The notes below the pieces were generated by a model that saw only the letters and a list, made by a program, of their open reading frames with translations, was not told the DNA's origin and ran no database searches. From contig SJPJ01000001.1 in the NCBI GenBank assembly GCA_007859835.1, positions 5,321,246 through 5,385,245 on the forward strand: a stretch of DNA of 64,000 nt, read 5' to 3'. Position numbers and translations under genes: made by a program. The first letter of the stretch is position 1. Every line of letters starts with the position of its first letter. The stretch is from Novipirellula herctigrandis. GTDB taxonomy: Bacteria > Planctomycetota > Planctomycetia > Pirellulales > Pirellulaceae. Below are positions 48,385 through 56,724 of this stretch, in pieces.

Positions 48385-48414
48385 GCAACACTGCTTGCGG
48401 CAGAATCGTGTTGC
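48385..48414. terminator. Hairpin after the phosphatase gene
   Basis: GCAACAC (48385-48391) pairs with GTGTTGC (48408-48414), with an inner CTGC/GCAG stem (48391-48394 with 48400-48403). It starts 2 bp after the stop codon and lies before the convergent alpha/beta hydrolase gene. No T-run. Confidence 0.5.
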
Positions 48415-48448
48415 TGATGATGTAAATGGGGCTGGATGCGGAGCCGGA

Positions 48449-49411
48449 CTAGTTTCGCTCGATCCACGGATTCACACTGTCGCTGATCGTGACATTTTCG
48501 GTCACAAACGAAACCACCGCAGGGATTAAGTCGGATTCTTCGTTGACAAGCGCTTGTCCACTGAGGCTCGTTTTGAGCTTCTCTTGTTTGAACCCCTTTG
48601 CTTCGCCTTGACCAAGACGCTTTTTATAGCTCTCAATCCGTTTTGCAATACGATTCGCTTCGGGGGCATCGGTACTGGTGTCGCCTGCGACGACCATAAT
48701 CGGTAGTCGAATCAGGTTGATATCGGTCAGAACGGAGTCGACCGAGAAACCTTTGATTTGTTTTTCCGGCGAAATCATCACGATTGCTTTCACGTCTTGG
48801 CCTTGCTTGATTCGGCCGATCGAGGGCCAACGCCAATCGCGTGAAGTAAAGTGTGCGGCGAAGATGGATCCTTCGCGAACGCCGATTAAAACCAGCGCAT
48901 TGAGATTCAATTCGCCATTGTTGTTTTTCTTTTTCAGAAACTGTTTTGCTTCTTCCAAATCGAACGAAAGGATGCTTTCGATATCGCGTTTGCCCATTGT
49001 CGCAGGATTAAAGGTCTGCGTCCTGCCTCGCACATCGGTGAACTCTTTGCTGCCGCCATGGCCTCGGAACTCGGGTATCAACACCGCGCAACCGGCGTCG
49101 CGAAGGGCGAGCACTAATTTGAGGTAGGGGCTTCCTTGACCTTGCCATTCATGGATCAAAATCACCGGAATCGCGTTTTTTTCTTGATCCGATGGGAAAT
49201 AGAAGGTTCGTAGGGAAATGCCGTCACGAGTCCTGAGTGTCTCGGTGGTTGGTTTTGGAGGTTCCTTCTTCTTTCCGCGGTCTTGCCCCGCTGCACTGTT
49301 TGCCATCACGATTGTGGTAACCACGATCGACAACAAATAGACCACTACGAGGATGGCATGTCTGTAATTTGAATGGGCGTTCTGAGCTTGGGCGACTGCC
49401 GAACTTCGCAT
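48449..49411 (-). CDS. Secreted alpha/beta-hydrolase fold protein without the usual nucleophile
   Basis: A 320-residue protein starting at ATG 49411, which has AGGAG six bases upstream; the longer frame to 49438 has none. N-terminal membrane or signal segment: RHAILVVVYLLSIVVTTIVMAN, then a Lys/Pro-rich stretch. The fold is recognisable from VILIHEWQGQG (oxyanion region), GCAVLIPEFRGHGGS, and IMVVAGDTSTDAPEA before the C-terminal His region. At the nucleophile elbow the sequence is LIGVREGS instead of GxSxG, so the catalytic Ser is absent. It may be a binding or structural protein or use another residue. Convergent with the phosphatase gene. Confidence 0.75.
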   Translation of the reverse strand: MRSSAVAQAQNAHSNYRHAILVVVYLLSIVVTTIVMANSAAGQDRGKKKEPPKPTTETLRTRDGISLRTFYFPSDQEKNAIPVILIHEWQGQGSPYLKLVLALRDAGCAVLIPEFRGHGGSKEFTDVRGRTQTFNPATMGKRDIESILSFDLEEAKQFLKKKNNNGELNLNALVLIGVREGSIFAAHFTSRDWRWPSIGRIKQGQDVKAIVMISPEKQIKGFSVDSVLTDINLIRLPIMVVAGDTSTDAPEANRIAKRIESYKKRLGQGEAKGFKQEKLKTSLSGQALVNEESDLIPAVVSFVTENVTISDSVNPWIERN

Positions 49412-49498
49412 GGAAAACTCCTGGATCCTGATTTGCACGATTCCTAACCGAATTACAGGTTAGACACACCCTATTGTAAGGTCAAATTTTATAGGAGC

Positions 49499-50650
49499 CT
49501 ACTGTTGAGCGGCAAACCAAGCGATTAAATCCTCAATCATCGTGTCTTCATGGACTGCCGAGACAGAGATTCGCAGCCGAGACGTTCCGGGGGGAACCGT
49601 GGGTGGCCGGATTGCCGGGACATAAAAACCGGCTTCCGAAAGGCGGCGAGACATCGATATCGCAGTGGCATCCTCGCCCAATGTCACCGGAATGATCGGG
49701 ACACCCATTTCGACGGATCGGGTTAAATCATCGGCGATAGGGGAGAGTGACAACCGCTGGCGAAGCGTTCTTGCCAATGTTTGCACCCGCTGGCGGCGGT
49801 GCGGCTCGGTTTGAAACGACTCAATTGCCGCAATTGCGGCTGCGACAGCCGCAGGAGCAAGCGCTGTGCTAAAGATCAATGGCCGGCACCGGTTGATCAG
49901 GTAGTTGATGACGTGCCTCGGTCCGGCAACAAAGCCGCCTTGGCTGCCAACCGCTTTACTAAGGGTGCCGATCCGAATAGGTATCCGATGCTTTTCGCCG
50001 AGTGCTTCGCAAACACCGCTACCCGTTTTTCCCAACACACCCGTCCCATGAGCCTCATCGACGACGACCGTCGCTTCGAATTTGTCCGCCAAATCGCAAA
50101 GTGGCGTCAGCGGTGCAACATCCCCATCCATGCTGAAAACACCATCGGTCACAATCCAGACTCGACGAAAATGCTCCCGCTGTTTTTCTAAGACATCCTC
50201 GACGAAGAGAACATCGCGGTGTGGATACACAATGCACTTGGCCATCGATAATCGGCAGCCATCGATCAGTGAGGCATGATTGAGTTGATCGCTGAGAATC
50301 AAATCGCCTTCTTCTGCAAGCGTTGCAATCGTACCGCTACATGCAGCGAAGCCGCTCGGGAATAGAACCGCCGACTCGGTTGATTCGAGGGCGGCAAGTT
50401 TGTCGGCTAAAGTCTGGTGAAGCGTCGTCCATCCGCAGACCAGTGCACTGGAGGTGCTGCCGGTGGATTGTTCGGATGTCCGTCGGTCGGCGGCGAGTCC
50501 GAGATAGTCGTTGCCACCAAAGTTCACTAAATGACGTCCGGATGCTTCGACGAAGGTCGAACCGGACAAGTCACGCGGAACCAATTCTCGCAGCCGAAGT
50601 TGATTGCGAAGTTGATCAAGTCGCTCCGCGAGATAGTCGAAAGAGGTCAT
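49499..50650 (-). CDS. bioF: 8-amino-7-oxononanoate synthase / 2-amino-3-ketobutyrate CoA ligase family
   Basis: A 383-residue alpha-oxoamine synthase. I start at ATG 50650 (MTSFDYLAERLDQLR); GTG 50686 is an alternative. Motifs: NFGGNDYLGLAADRR at the N-terminus, GFAACSGTIATL, DQLNHASLIDG (acyl-CoA/PLP site), TDGVFSMDGDVAPL, VVDEAHGTGVLG and the PLP-binding TLSKAVGSQGG. BioF is favoured over KBL because of FSMDGDVAPL and the shorter length, but no other biotin gene is nearby. The enzyme condenses pimeloyl-ACP or -CoA with alanine in biotin synthesis. Cytoplasmic. Confidence 0.85.
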   Translation of the reverse strand: MTSFDYLAERLDQLRNQLRLRELVPRDLSGSTFVEASGRHLVNFGGNDYLGLAADRRTSEQSTGSTSSALVCGWTTLHQTLADKLAALESTESAVLFPSGFAACSGTIATLAEEGDLILSDQLNHASLIDGCRLSMAKCIVYPHRDVLFVEDVLEKQREHFRRVWIVTDGVFSMDGDVAPLTPLCDLADKFEATVVVDEAHGTGVLGKTGSGVCEALGEKHRIPIRIGTLSKAVGSQGGFVAGPRHVINYLINRCRPLIFSTALAPAAVAAAIAAIESFQTEPHRRQRVQTLARTLRQRLSLSPIADDLTRSVEMGVPIIPVTLGEDATAISMSRRLSEAGFYVPAIRPPTVPPGTSRLRISVSAVHEDTMIEDLIAWFAAQQ

Positions 50651-51026
50651 GTTTTTCTTTGGGATGCTTTGCTCGAGCGTCGCCACAACGCCATAATCTC
50701 GCTCGCCAAACGGCTGGAAACGTAGGATCGAAAGATCGAATCGGGTCGTTGATATTCCGCCACACGCAGAGAGACTCAGCGAAGATTATGGTACTTCATA
50801 AGAAGCAACAAGTGCTCGGCGTCGAAATGTTTGCGTTGGTAATGAGCTACCGATTCGATCCAAGGTGATCACACGGTAGACTGCGGGCATCCGAGAAGTC
50901 CGAATGTACCGGTGACTAATGCATTTCGAATGCACCGGTTGCCGAATATGGCCAATCCCTTACCGAATTCGTCTCTATCGAAGCCGCATTCACCAATGAG
51001 TGCACGAAAGTCATGAGTGACCGCAA
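50651..51026. other. Divergent intergenic region
   Basis: 376 bp between the divergent bioF-like and flavoprotein genes. It should hold promoters for both. ACCGGT occurs at both ends of a loosely palindromic stretch around 50909-50942. No convincing ORF, RNA gene or promoter pair was identified. Confidence 0.5.
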
Positions 51027-52292
51027 ATGAGTTCCCGATTGCAAATTATCGTCATCGGGGCCGGTGCTGCAGGTTTGATCGCCGCCGCTGAAGCCGCCCA
51101 ACGTAACGCGGAAGTGATTTTGCTGGAAAAAAACAGTAAAACGGGGGTCAAAATCTTGATGTCGGGCGGAACCCGGTGCAACGTGACCCACAATGCGGAC
51201 GCAAAGGGAGTGCTGCCAGCATTCGGACACGCTGGGCGGTTTTTACAACCTAGCGTTGGGGCGTTCAGCCCTCAGCAGGTCGTGCAAATGTTCACGAGGC
51301 TGGGTGTCGCGACAAAAGTGGAAGCGACGGGCAAGATTTTTCCTGAGAGTGATCGAGCGGTCGAGGTTCGCGACGCACTTCAGATGCAAGCAACCACGGC
51401 GGGAGTGAGGATTCTCCGAGAACAACCGGTTCGCCGATTGATTCGCGAAGATTCAAGCTGGAAGATCGAAACGGATCACGATACCTTCCTCGCCGATCGT
51501 GTGATTGTTACCGCAGGAGGCCGAAGTTGGCCCGGTTGCGGAACGACCGGTGACGCTTATGGTTGGCTTGAACAACTTGGGCACACGATCGTTCCGACTC
51601 GTCCGGCGCTCGTGCCGCTCACGGGAGGCTACGATTGGACACGCGATCTTTCCGGCATCACGTTAGAAGATTGTGTGGTGACGGCGACCAACAAAGTGGC
51701 TGGATTTGGAAACAACTCAGCGAAGGTAGAGAAGTATCGAATGAGTCGCCGAGCTTCTTGGCTGTTTACTCACTTTGGTTTTTCAGGCCCCGGGGCGATG
51801 GATGTTAGTCGCATCGTGACACTCGACGAACGTCGTACGGCGCTGCGAGTTGAGCTGGATATGCTGCCCGATCACTCGCGCGAGCAGATTGAATCCGTGT
51901 TGATGAATACCTCCGCTAAGATCGGACGACGTCGCGTTTCATCGGTCCTTAGCGATTGGTTGCCCAACCGGTTGGCGGTAGCCGTTGCAACGCAGACGTG
52001 TGGCGATTCGATGCTTGCTGAGTTGCCAAAGTCGTCTAGGCGAACAATCATCACCAGTTTGAAATCGCTACCGCTACCGATTTCTGGGACACGCGGGTTT
52101 GCCAAAGCGGAAGTGACCGCCGGCGGTGTGGCGCTTGGTGAGGTGAATCCAAGGACGATGGAAAGCAGGGTTGCAAAAGGCCTTTACGTTGCAGGCGAGG
52201 TTCTAGACGTCGATGGGTGGATCGGCGGTTACAACTTTCAAGCCGCGTTTAGTACTGGGCGAGCTGCGGGCGTGAGCAGTCCGCAGGCGTGA
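51027..52292 (+). CDS. BaiN/HI0933-family FAD-dependent oxidoreductase
   Basis: A 421-residue flavoprotein. The FAD-binding motif is IIVIGAGAAGLIAAAEAAQR, then LLEKNSKTGVKILMSGGTRCNVTH, the HI0933 family signature. The second part has GKIFPESDRAVEV, VTAGGRSWPGCGTTGDAY and FTHFGFSGPGAM. C-terminal GLYVAGEVLDVDGWIGGYNFQAAFSTGRAAG closes the FAD site. Family members include flavin-dependent reductases (BaiN acts on bile acid intermediates), but for most the substrate is unknown. The last codons and the TGA lie inside a 17-bp tandem repeat (52269-52336). Confidence 0.92.
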   Translation: MSSRLQIIVIGAGAAGLIAAAEAAQRNAEVILLEKNSKTGVKILMSGGTRCNVTHNADAKGVLPAFGHAGRFLQPSVGAFSPQQVVQMFTRLGVATKVEATGKIFPESDRAVEVRDALQMQATTAGVRILREQPVRRLIREDSSWKIETDHDTFLADRVIVTAGGRSWPGCGTTGDAYGWLEQLGHTIVPTRPALVPLTGGYDWTRDLSGITLEDCVVTATNKVAGFGNNSAKVEKYRMSRRASWLFTHFGFSGPGAMDVSRIVTLDERRTALRVELDMLPDHSREQIESVLMNTSAKIGRRRVSSVLSDWLPNRLAVAVATQTCGDSMLAELPKSSRRTIITSLKSLPLPISGTRGFAKAEVTAGGVALGEVNPRTMESRVAKGLYVAGEVLDVDGWIGGYNFQAAFSTGRAAGVSSPQA

Positions 52293-52336
52293 GCAGTCCG
52301 CAGGAGTGAGCAGTCCGCAGCGATGAGCAGTCGCGG
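52269..52336. repeat. Four tandem 17-bp units across the flavoprotein stop codon
   Basis: Units start at 52269, 52286, 52303 and 52320; the core is GGCGTGAGCAGTCCGCA. The first two are identical, the third has one change, the fourth is degenerate. The TGA stop of the flavoprotein gene lies in the second unit. Because 17 is not a multiple of 3, the copies are read in different frames, so copy number sets the protein's C-terminus. Confidence 0.9.
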
Positions 52337-52687
52337 CGAGTAGGAATACGGTGCCGAAGAGCTTTCAAAAGCCGAGTTTTTGAGTTTCACGACGGGATAT
52401 TTCGCTTCCTACAAACTTTTCCTACTCGGATCAAGCGGAATAACCAAATCTTTGAGCCCGGTTGTGCCGATAAATCCGCGTGAAGGGGTTTTGCCGAACG
52501 GTTTGAACGTATGTTTTGTATCGTTTTGGGGCATGTCGTTTTGACGTGCCGCTTCCTTCAGAGCCAAATAGAGGGGGAGGTCTTCGGACGCACGCGGAAA
52601 GCGGTCTTTCCGTGCTTGTGCGATCATTCCCGCTTTTGAACCACCGGCCGATTAGCGATTGCGGCAGCAGCCGCGGAGACGTTTGCA
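52293..52687. other. Intergenic region with repeat, hairpin and one possible small ORF
   Basis: 395 bp before the BBP7 gene. It holds the last 17-bp repeat units, and a hairpin CGGAAAG-CGGT-CTTTCCG at 52595-52612. A minus-strand frame of 72 codons (52409-52627) begins MIAQARKDRF. Its sequence resembles no known family and could be chance. No strong promoter was recognised. Confidence 0.4.
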
Positions 52688-54259
52688 ATGCACCGAATGA
52701 TTCCTTACAAATCGACTTGCCTGACACTGTTTGCTACAGCGGTCCTTGCGATCTACGCTGGCTTGCCACAAACGCATGCCCAGCCGCCGCGAGTCGTTCA
52801 TGCAGACGCGGACTACGCAGCGAGCGGCTATGTCACGCCCGCAGGCATGGTCCCACCTGAAATGTATCAAGGTCCCGTCATGCCTGTCGGGTACAACGGA
52901 CTCGCCGGCGGCGGTTGTGCAACAGGCAACTGCGGCGGTCCTGCTCCGATGGCCTACGGCAATATGGGCGGCTACAGCGAAATGCCATACGGCGACGTTG
53001 GCTATGGATGTGACAGCTGCGATGGCGGCTGTGACGGCATGGGATGTGGTGGTCAGTGTGGCTGCTTAAGCTGTTGCGTCCTCGGCGAAGGCGGGCTGCT
53101 TGGCAAGCTTGGTTCGCCTCCACAAGGCTGCGGCGGATGCGGTCAAGAAGGTTGCCAAAGTTGTGGCGGCCTGACGAATCTGCGTCACATGTGCTTGTTC
53201 TGCCAAGGCAGTGGGTGTTCAGCATGCCAGTTCTTAGGGCGAGGTTACTTGCTCGGGGCACTGTCATCGTTGAAGCCCTACCAAGACGCCGGAAAATGTG
53301 CCCTTCGTTGGTGTGACTTGTCGGCCGAAGCACTGTTCATGGGCCAATCTCGTGGCGGAGCAAGTCGTGCGTTGACTTCACTCGGCATCGGTGGACCGAT
53401 CGTGTTGAGCTCCGATGATGCCGATGCAGAAGACCTCGAAGCTGGTATGCGACTTTCCGCAGCGATGATCTTCGGGGCCGGTGGCGATATCGAATTCACC
53501 TACATGGGCGGACAAGAATGGGGTGGCAGTGCCAGTGTTTCCAATGCCAGCCCGGTTCTGTATTCCTACATCAGCAAATTCGGTACCGATCCAAACGACG
53601 GTTTTGATGACACGGACCGTTCGATTCGCCAATCGGTTGATGTCGAAAGCGACTTCGATAGCTTCGAGTTCAACTACCGTCGCCGAACAATGGGCCCTTA
53701 CTGTCGCTTCCAGGCATCATGGTTGGTCGGTTTGCGTCACCTTCTCTATACTGACGGTTTGACCTATTCGGCCTTGGGTGAAATGGACAACACTGTCAAT
53801 GCGAGCCTGCCACGCTACTTCTCCTCGAGCGATCGCAACAAGAACCGATTGTTTGGGCCGCAAGCTGGTTTCGACCTTTGGTACAACATGATGCCAGGCG
53901 TGAACCTTGGCTTCGGCGGTAAGTTTGCTTGGATGCAAAACGATATCAAACGTAGCACGGTCTTGAGTGCGAATTCGCTCGATCCACTTGCAACACCAGG
54001 CACGGTAGAACTGAACGATACCGAACGTGACATCACGGTAATGGGTGAGCTCGAAGCCACGATCCTCTATCGACTCTCGCACTCATGGACGTTCCGATCG
54101 TCGTACTACATGATTGCGGTTGACGATATCAGTTTTGGTGGCCTGGATGACGGAGCGATCAACAATTTCATCTCTGCCCAAACGGTCCAACAACCAGGTT
54201 ATAGTTACGATAGCCTTGTCTTGAACGGTTTCTCCTTCGGTGCCGAGTACATTTGGTAG
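52688..54259 (+). CDS. BBP7-family outer membrane beta-barrel protein with Cys-rich N-domain
   Basis: A 523-residue secreted protein; signal peptide CLTLFATAVLAIYAGLPQTHA. Residues ~75-210 are Gly/Cys-rich with about 20 cysteines, many in C-x2-C or C-x-C pairs (GCDSCDGGCDGMGCGG, CGGCGQEGCQSCGG, CLFCQGSGCSACQ). The C-terminal ~300 residues have alternating amphipathic strands and the BBP7 layout: WCDLSAEALFM, GMRLSAAMIFG, SFEFNYRRR, LVGLRHLLY, FGPQAGFDLWY, and the closing strand LNGFSFGAEYIW with a terminal aromatic. BBP7 is an expanded planctomycete family of predicted porin-like barrels. The cysteines may form disulphides in the envelope or bind metal. A strong hairpin follows the gene. Confidence 0.88.
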   Translation: MHRMIPYKSTCLTLFATAVLAIYAGLPQTHAQPPRVVHADADYAASGYVTPAGMVPPEMYQGPVMPVGYNGLAGGGCATGNCGGPAPMAYGNMGGYSEMPYGDVGYGCDSCDGGCDGMGCGGQCGCLSCCVLGEGGLLGKLGSPPQGCGGCGQEGCQSCGGLTNLRHMCLFCQGSGCSACQFLGRGYLLGALSSLKPYQDAGKCALRWCDLSAEALFMGQSRGGASRALTSLGIGGPIVLSSDDADAEDLEAGMRLSAAMIFGAGGDIEFTYMGGQEWGGSASVSNASPVLYSYISKFGTDPNDGFDDTDRSIRQSVDVESDFDSFEFNYRRRTMGPYCRFQASWLVGLRHLLYTDGLTYSALGEMDNTVNASLPRYFSSSDRNKNRLFGPQAGFDLWYNMMPGVNLGFGGKFAWMQNDIKRSTVLSANSLDPLATPGTVELNDTERDITVMGELEATILYRLSHSWTFRSSYYMIAVDDISFGGLDDGAINNFISAQTVQQPGYSYDSLVLNGFSFGAEYIW

Positions 54260-54298
54260 GTGCTGGTAACCGCCTAGCGACCAGACGAATCGAGTGTA

Positions 54299-54326
54299 AA
54301 AGGACAGGTTTTCGGACCTGTCCTTT
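54299..54326 (+). terminator. Rho-independent-like terminator after the BBP7 gene
   Basis: AAAGGACAGGT (54299-54309) pairs perfectly with ACCTGTCCTTT (54316-54326) around TTTCGG. The 11-bp stem with a stable loop lies 40 bp after the stop. The following sequence is only moderately T-rich. Confidence 0.75.
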
Positions 54327-54495
54327 GCTCGTTTCTGTCCCCCCTTTGATGGCCAGCCGCCACGTTTTCTTTGCACCCCCATCCTCGGGGCACTTGATGG
54401 AAACCGCTAGTCGGGGATATTTGAGGGAGGGGACGCTCAAATGGCATTGCGTTTGCCATCCAAATTTTGAATTCAGTGAAACGAAGAAGTGAGTC

Positions 54496-55272
54496 ATGGG
54501 TAATCTGTTTGATGCGATCGATTGGGCGGATATCTTTCGGGTGGAGCCCGGAATTGGGCTGACAATTGTCTCCAAAGAGGGGGATTTGCTGTACACAAAT
54601 GAAGCAGCCCTCTCGCTATTTGGCCTTTCTGGTCCCGATGCACCGCAGCGGCAACCGCCCAAGCATCTAAAAGATGTTTTTCATCCCGATTTTGTTCGCG
54701 AACGATTGGGGTGGATTCAAAAGGTGATCGAAGATGAAAAGCCACTTCGGGCAACCCACATTTACCAAGGGCAGCGGCTCGTATCGACGTTCTACCCGAT
54801 TGCCGAATCGACTGCTCAGCAATTCCGAGGGATGGGTGAAGCTGACCACGAAAATAGGATCGATGATGCCACAACTGGGGCGGAGGAAGTTGACTCCCAT
54901 CAAGCAAGTGATCCTGCGGATGGTGAACAAAACGAACACTATGCTCTGATTATCTCGCGAAGAGATGGACAAGAGGCTTCGTCCGCTATCGATACCGTGT
55001 CGAGCCAATTCATTGATTTGGGATGCCTTTCGTCACTGAGCAAACGCGAACTCGAGATCTTTATCTTGCTCGGACACGGAAACAGTGTTCCCGAGGTGGC
55101 TCGGATGTTGCACCGTAGTCCTCGGACAGTGGAAAGGCACAAAACCGAAATCGGACGGAAACTCGGTTATTCTTCGCTTGCCGAAATCGCTCGCGCGGTT
55201 GGACACGTTGGCTTAACCTACGATCATATCCAACTAGAAAGATTCAAAGCCCTCAGCCAACCAAAGCAGTAG
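54496..55272 (+). CDS. PAS-LuxR family transcriptional regulator
   Basis: A 258-residue regulator. Residues ~10-125 look like a PAS domain (GIGLTIVSKEGDLLYTNEAALSLFG, HPDFVRERLGWIQKVI); a low-complexity acidic linker follows (~120-150). Residues ~180-240 are a LuxR/GerE helix-turn-helix: LSKRELEIFILLGHGNSVPEVARMLHRSPRTVERHKTEIGRKLG, with the usual conserved Glu, Val, Thr-Val and Lys. There is no phosphoacceptor receiver domain, so it probably senses a small ligand or redox signal. GAAGAAG 8 bp upstream of ATG 54496 may be its ribosome binding site. Confidence 0.85.
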   Translation: MGNLFDAIDWADIFRVEPGIGLTIVSKEGDLLYTNEAALSLFGLSGPDAPQRQPPKHLKDVFHPDFVRERLGWIQKVIEDEKPLRATHIYQGQRLVSTFYPIAESTAQQFRGMGEADHENRIDDATTGAEEVDSHQASDPADGEQNEHYALIISRRDGQEASSAIDTVSSQFIDLGCLSSLSKRELEIFILLGHGNSVPEVARMLHRSPRTVERHKTEIGRKLGYSSLAEIARAVGHVGLTYDHIQLERFKALSQPKQ

Positions 55273-55295
55273 CTGGGAAATCACATTGGTCGCCG

Positions 55296-56699
55296 CTACG
55301 TACTTTTTAGCCGGTTACGACCAAGCGAATATCGAAGGGTTTCTTCTAAGTCAGTGAATCGGTATCGATAACCCGATTGCTCAAGCGCGGTGGCATGAAT
55401 CCGAGTACTGGCCAACAGCAACGCATCGGCCATTTCGCCCAAGGCGATTCGTAATGCGAATGCCGGAGCAGGAAACATCGCAGGGCGATTTAAAACTCGA
55501 CCAAGTGTCCTCGCGAAATCGGCGTTGGTGATCGGATTTTGTGAAACAAAATTGATGGGCCCTACAATCTCGCTTTTCATGATCACGTGATAGATCGCAC
55601 CGAGCACGTCATCGAGCGAGATCCAACTCCACCACTGCTTGCCACTGCCGAGTGATCCTCCGGCGAATTTGGCTGGTAATAGCATTTTTTGCAGGGCGCC
55701 ACCGTGCGGTGACAAAATCAAGCCAAAGCGTGCGCTGACCACACGAATTCCAGCATCAATAGCCGGTTGGCAGGCGGATTCCCACTCCGATGCGACCGAG
55801 GCGAGAAAGTCGGATCCCGGTTCCGATCGCTCATCCAGAATCTCGTCGCCACGGTCTCCATAAATCCCCGTCGCCGAAGCACAAACAAGCACTCTCGGTT
55901 TCTTGTCCAACCGCGCCAATGATTCACATAGTTGGCGAGTTCGGATCACACGAGAATCGCGTATTCTCTTTTTGACTTCATCGTTCCAGCGACGACTCGC
56001 GATCGGTTCACCGGCTAAATGAACAACGGCATCCACTTCGGAAAGTCGGTTTGCCTGTTGATCGTTTTGCCAAGCTGCGATGCTGTCCACGGACGGGCTG
56101 CCCCGAACGATTCGTTTGGTTTCATGCCCAAAAAGTTTTAGCAGGGTCATCATCTTGGACCCAACCAAACCGTGACTTCCTGAAATGGCGATCGTTTGTT
56201 TTTCGTTGGGATAGGAATCCACTAAGGCCAAATCGTCTCGTGTGATGCGATGTCGATAAGCAAACATGGACTCGATCTTTCGACGAGCAATCCCGCTGCC
56301 AAAGAAGTGTCCAATTGCGCCCACGGGTAACCGATAGCGAATCGAATCTGTTAACGTCGAAGTTTCGCCATTGCCCACCGATTCAACATTGCCCACCGAA
56401 TGAAAATGATGGGAATGGTCCCAGGAAGCGAATGGCCCCGAGATTTGCGTGTCTGCAAACCGATTCGGTGGATCGTACTCCGTGTGCTCAGCGATCCAGC
56501 GCAGCGGCAGGCCGAATAAGCTTGTCCTTAACACAACCCGGCTTCCGACTGTCAAACTGCAATCGCTTCGTTCGATGGAAACCGATTCCCATGGTGGTGT
56601 CAAACGCTGCAAGGCCCCACGTCGCTCGTGGTACGCAAATGCTTGTTGTTTCGAAACCGGGAGTCGTGTCGAGACACAATACGTTTGCGGGTCAGCCAT
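55296..56699 (-). CDS. TIGR01777 epimerase with N-terminal SRPBCC domain
   Basis: A 467-residue protein. Residues ~1-155 form a SRPBCC/START-like ligand-binding domain (STRLPVSKQQAFAYHERRGALQRLTPPW). Residues ~165-467 are an extended SDR of the TIGR01777/YfcH type: ISGSHGLVGSKMMTLLKLFGH (Rossmann Gly-rich motif), VVHLAGEPI, VRVSARFGLIL-type strand and WSWISLDDVLGAIYH. Fusion of these two domains is known in this family. The gene follows the sigma factor gene by 25 bp on the same strand. Substrate unknown; NAD(P) binding expected. An in-frame 18-bp duplication encodes SVGNVE/SVGNGE. Confidence 0.9.
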   Translation of the reverse strand: MADPQTYCVSTRLPVSKQQAFAYHERRGALQRLTPPWESVSIERSDCSLTVGSRVVLRTSLFGLPLRWIAEHTEYDPPNRFADTQISGPFASWDHSHHFHSVGNVESVGNGETSTLTDSIRYRLPVGAIGHFFGSGIARRKIESMFAYRHRITRDDLALVDSYPNEKQTIAISGSHGLVGSKMMTLLKLFGHETKRIVRGSPSVDSIAAWQNDQQANRLSEVDAVVHLAGEPIASRRWNDEVKKRIRDSRVIRTRQLCESLARLDKKPRVLVCASATGIYGDRGDEILDERSEPGSDFLASVASEWESACQPAIDAGIRVVSARFGLILSPHGGALQKMLLPAKFAGGSLGSGKQWWSWISLDDVLGAIYHVIMKSEIVGPINFVSQNPITNADFARTLGRVLNRPAMFPAPAFALRIALGEMADALLLASTRIHATALEQSGYRYRFTDLEETLRYSLGRNRLKST

Positions 56700-56724
56700 A
56701 TTAATTTTTCAATCGAAAAAACAG

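Noticed and set aside
52409..52627. 72-codon minus-strand small gene
   Set aside because: Lies in free intergenic space but has no recognisable motif or ribosome binding site; mentioned only as a possibility in the intergenic entry.
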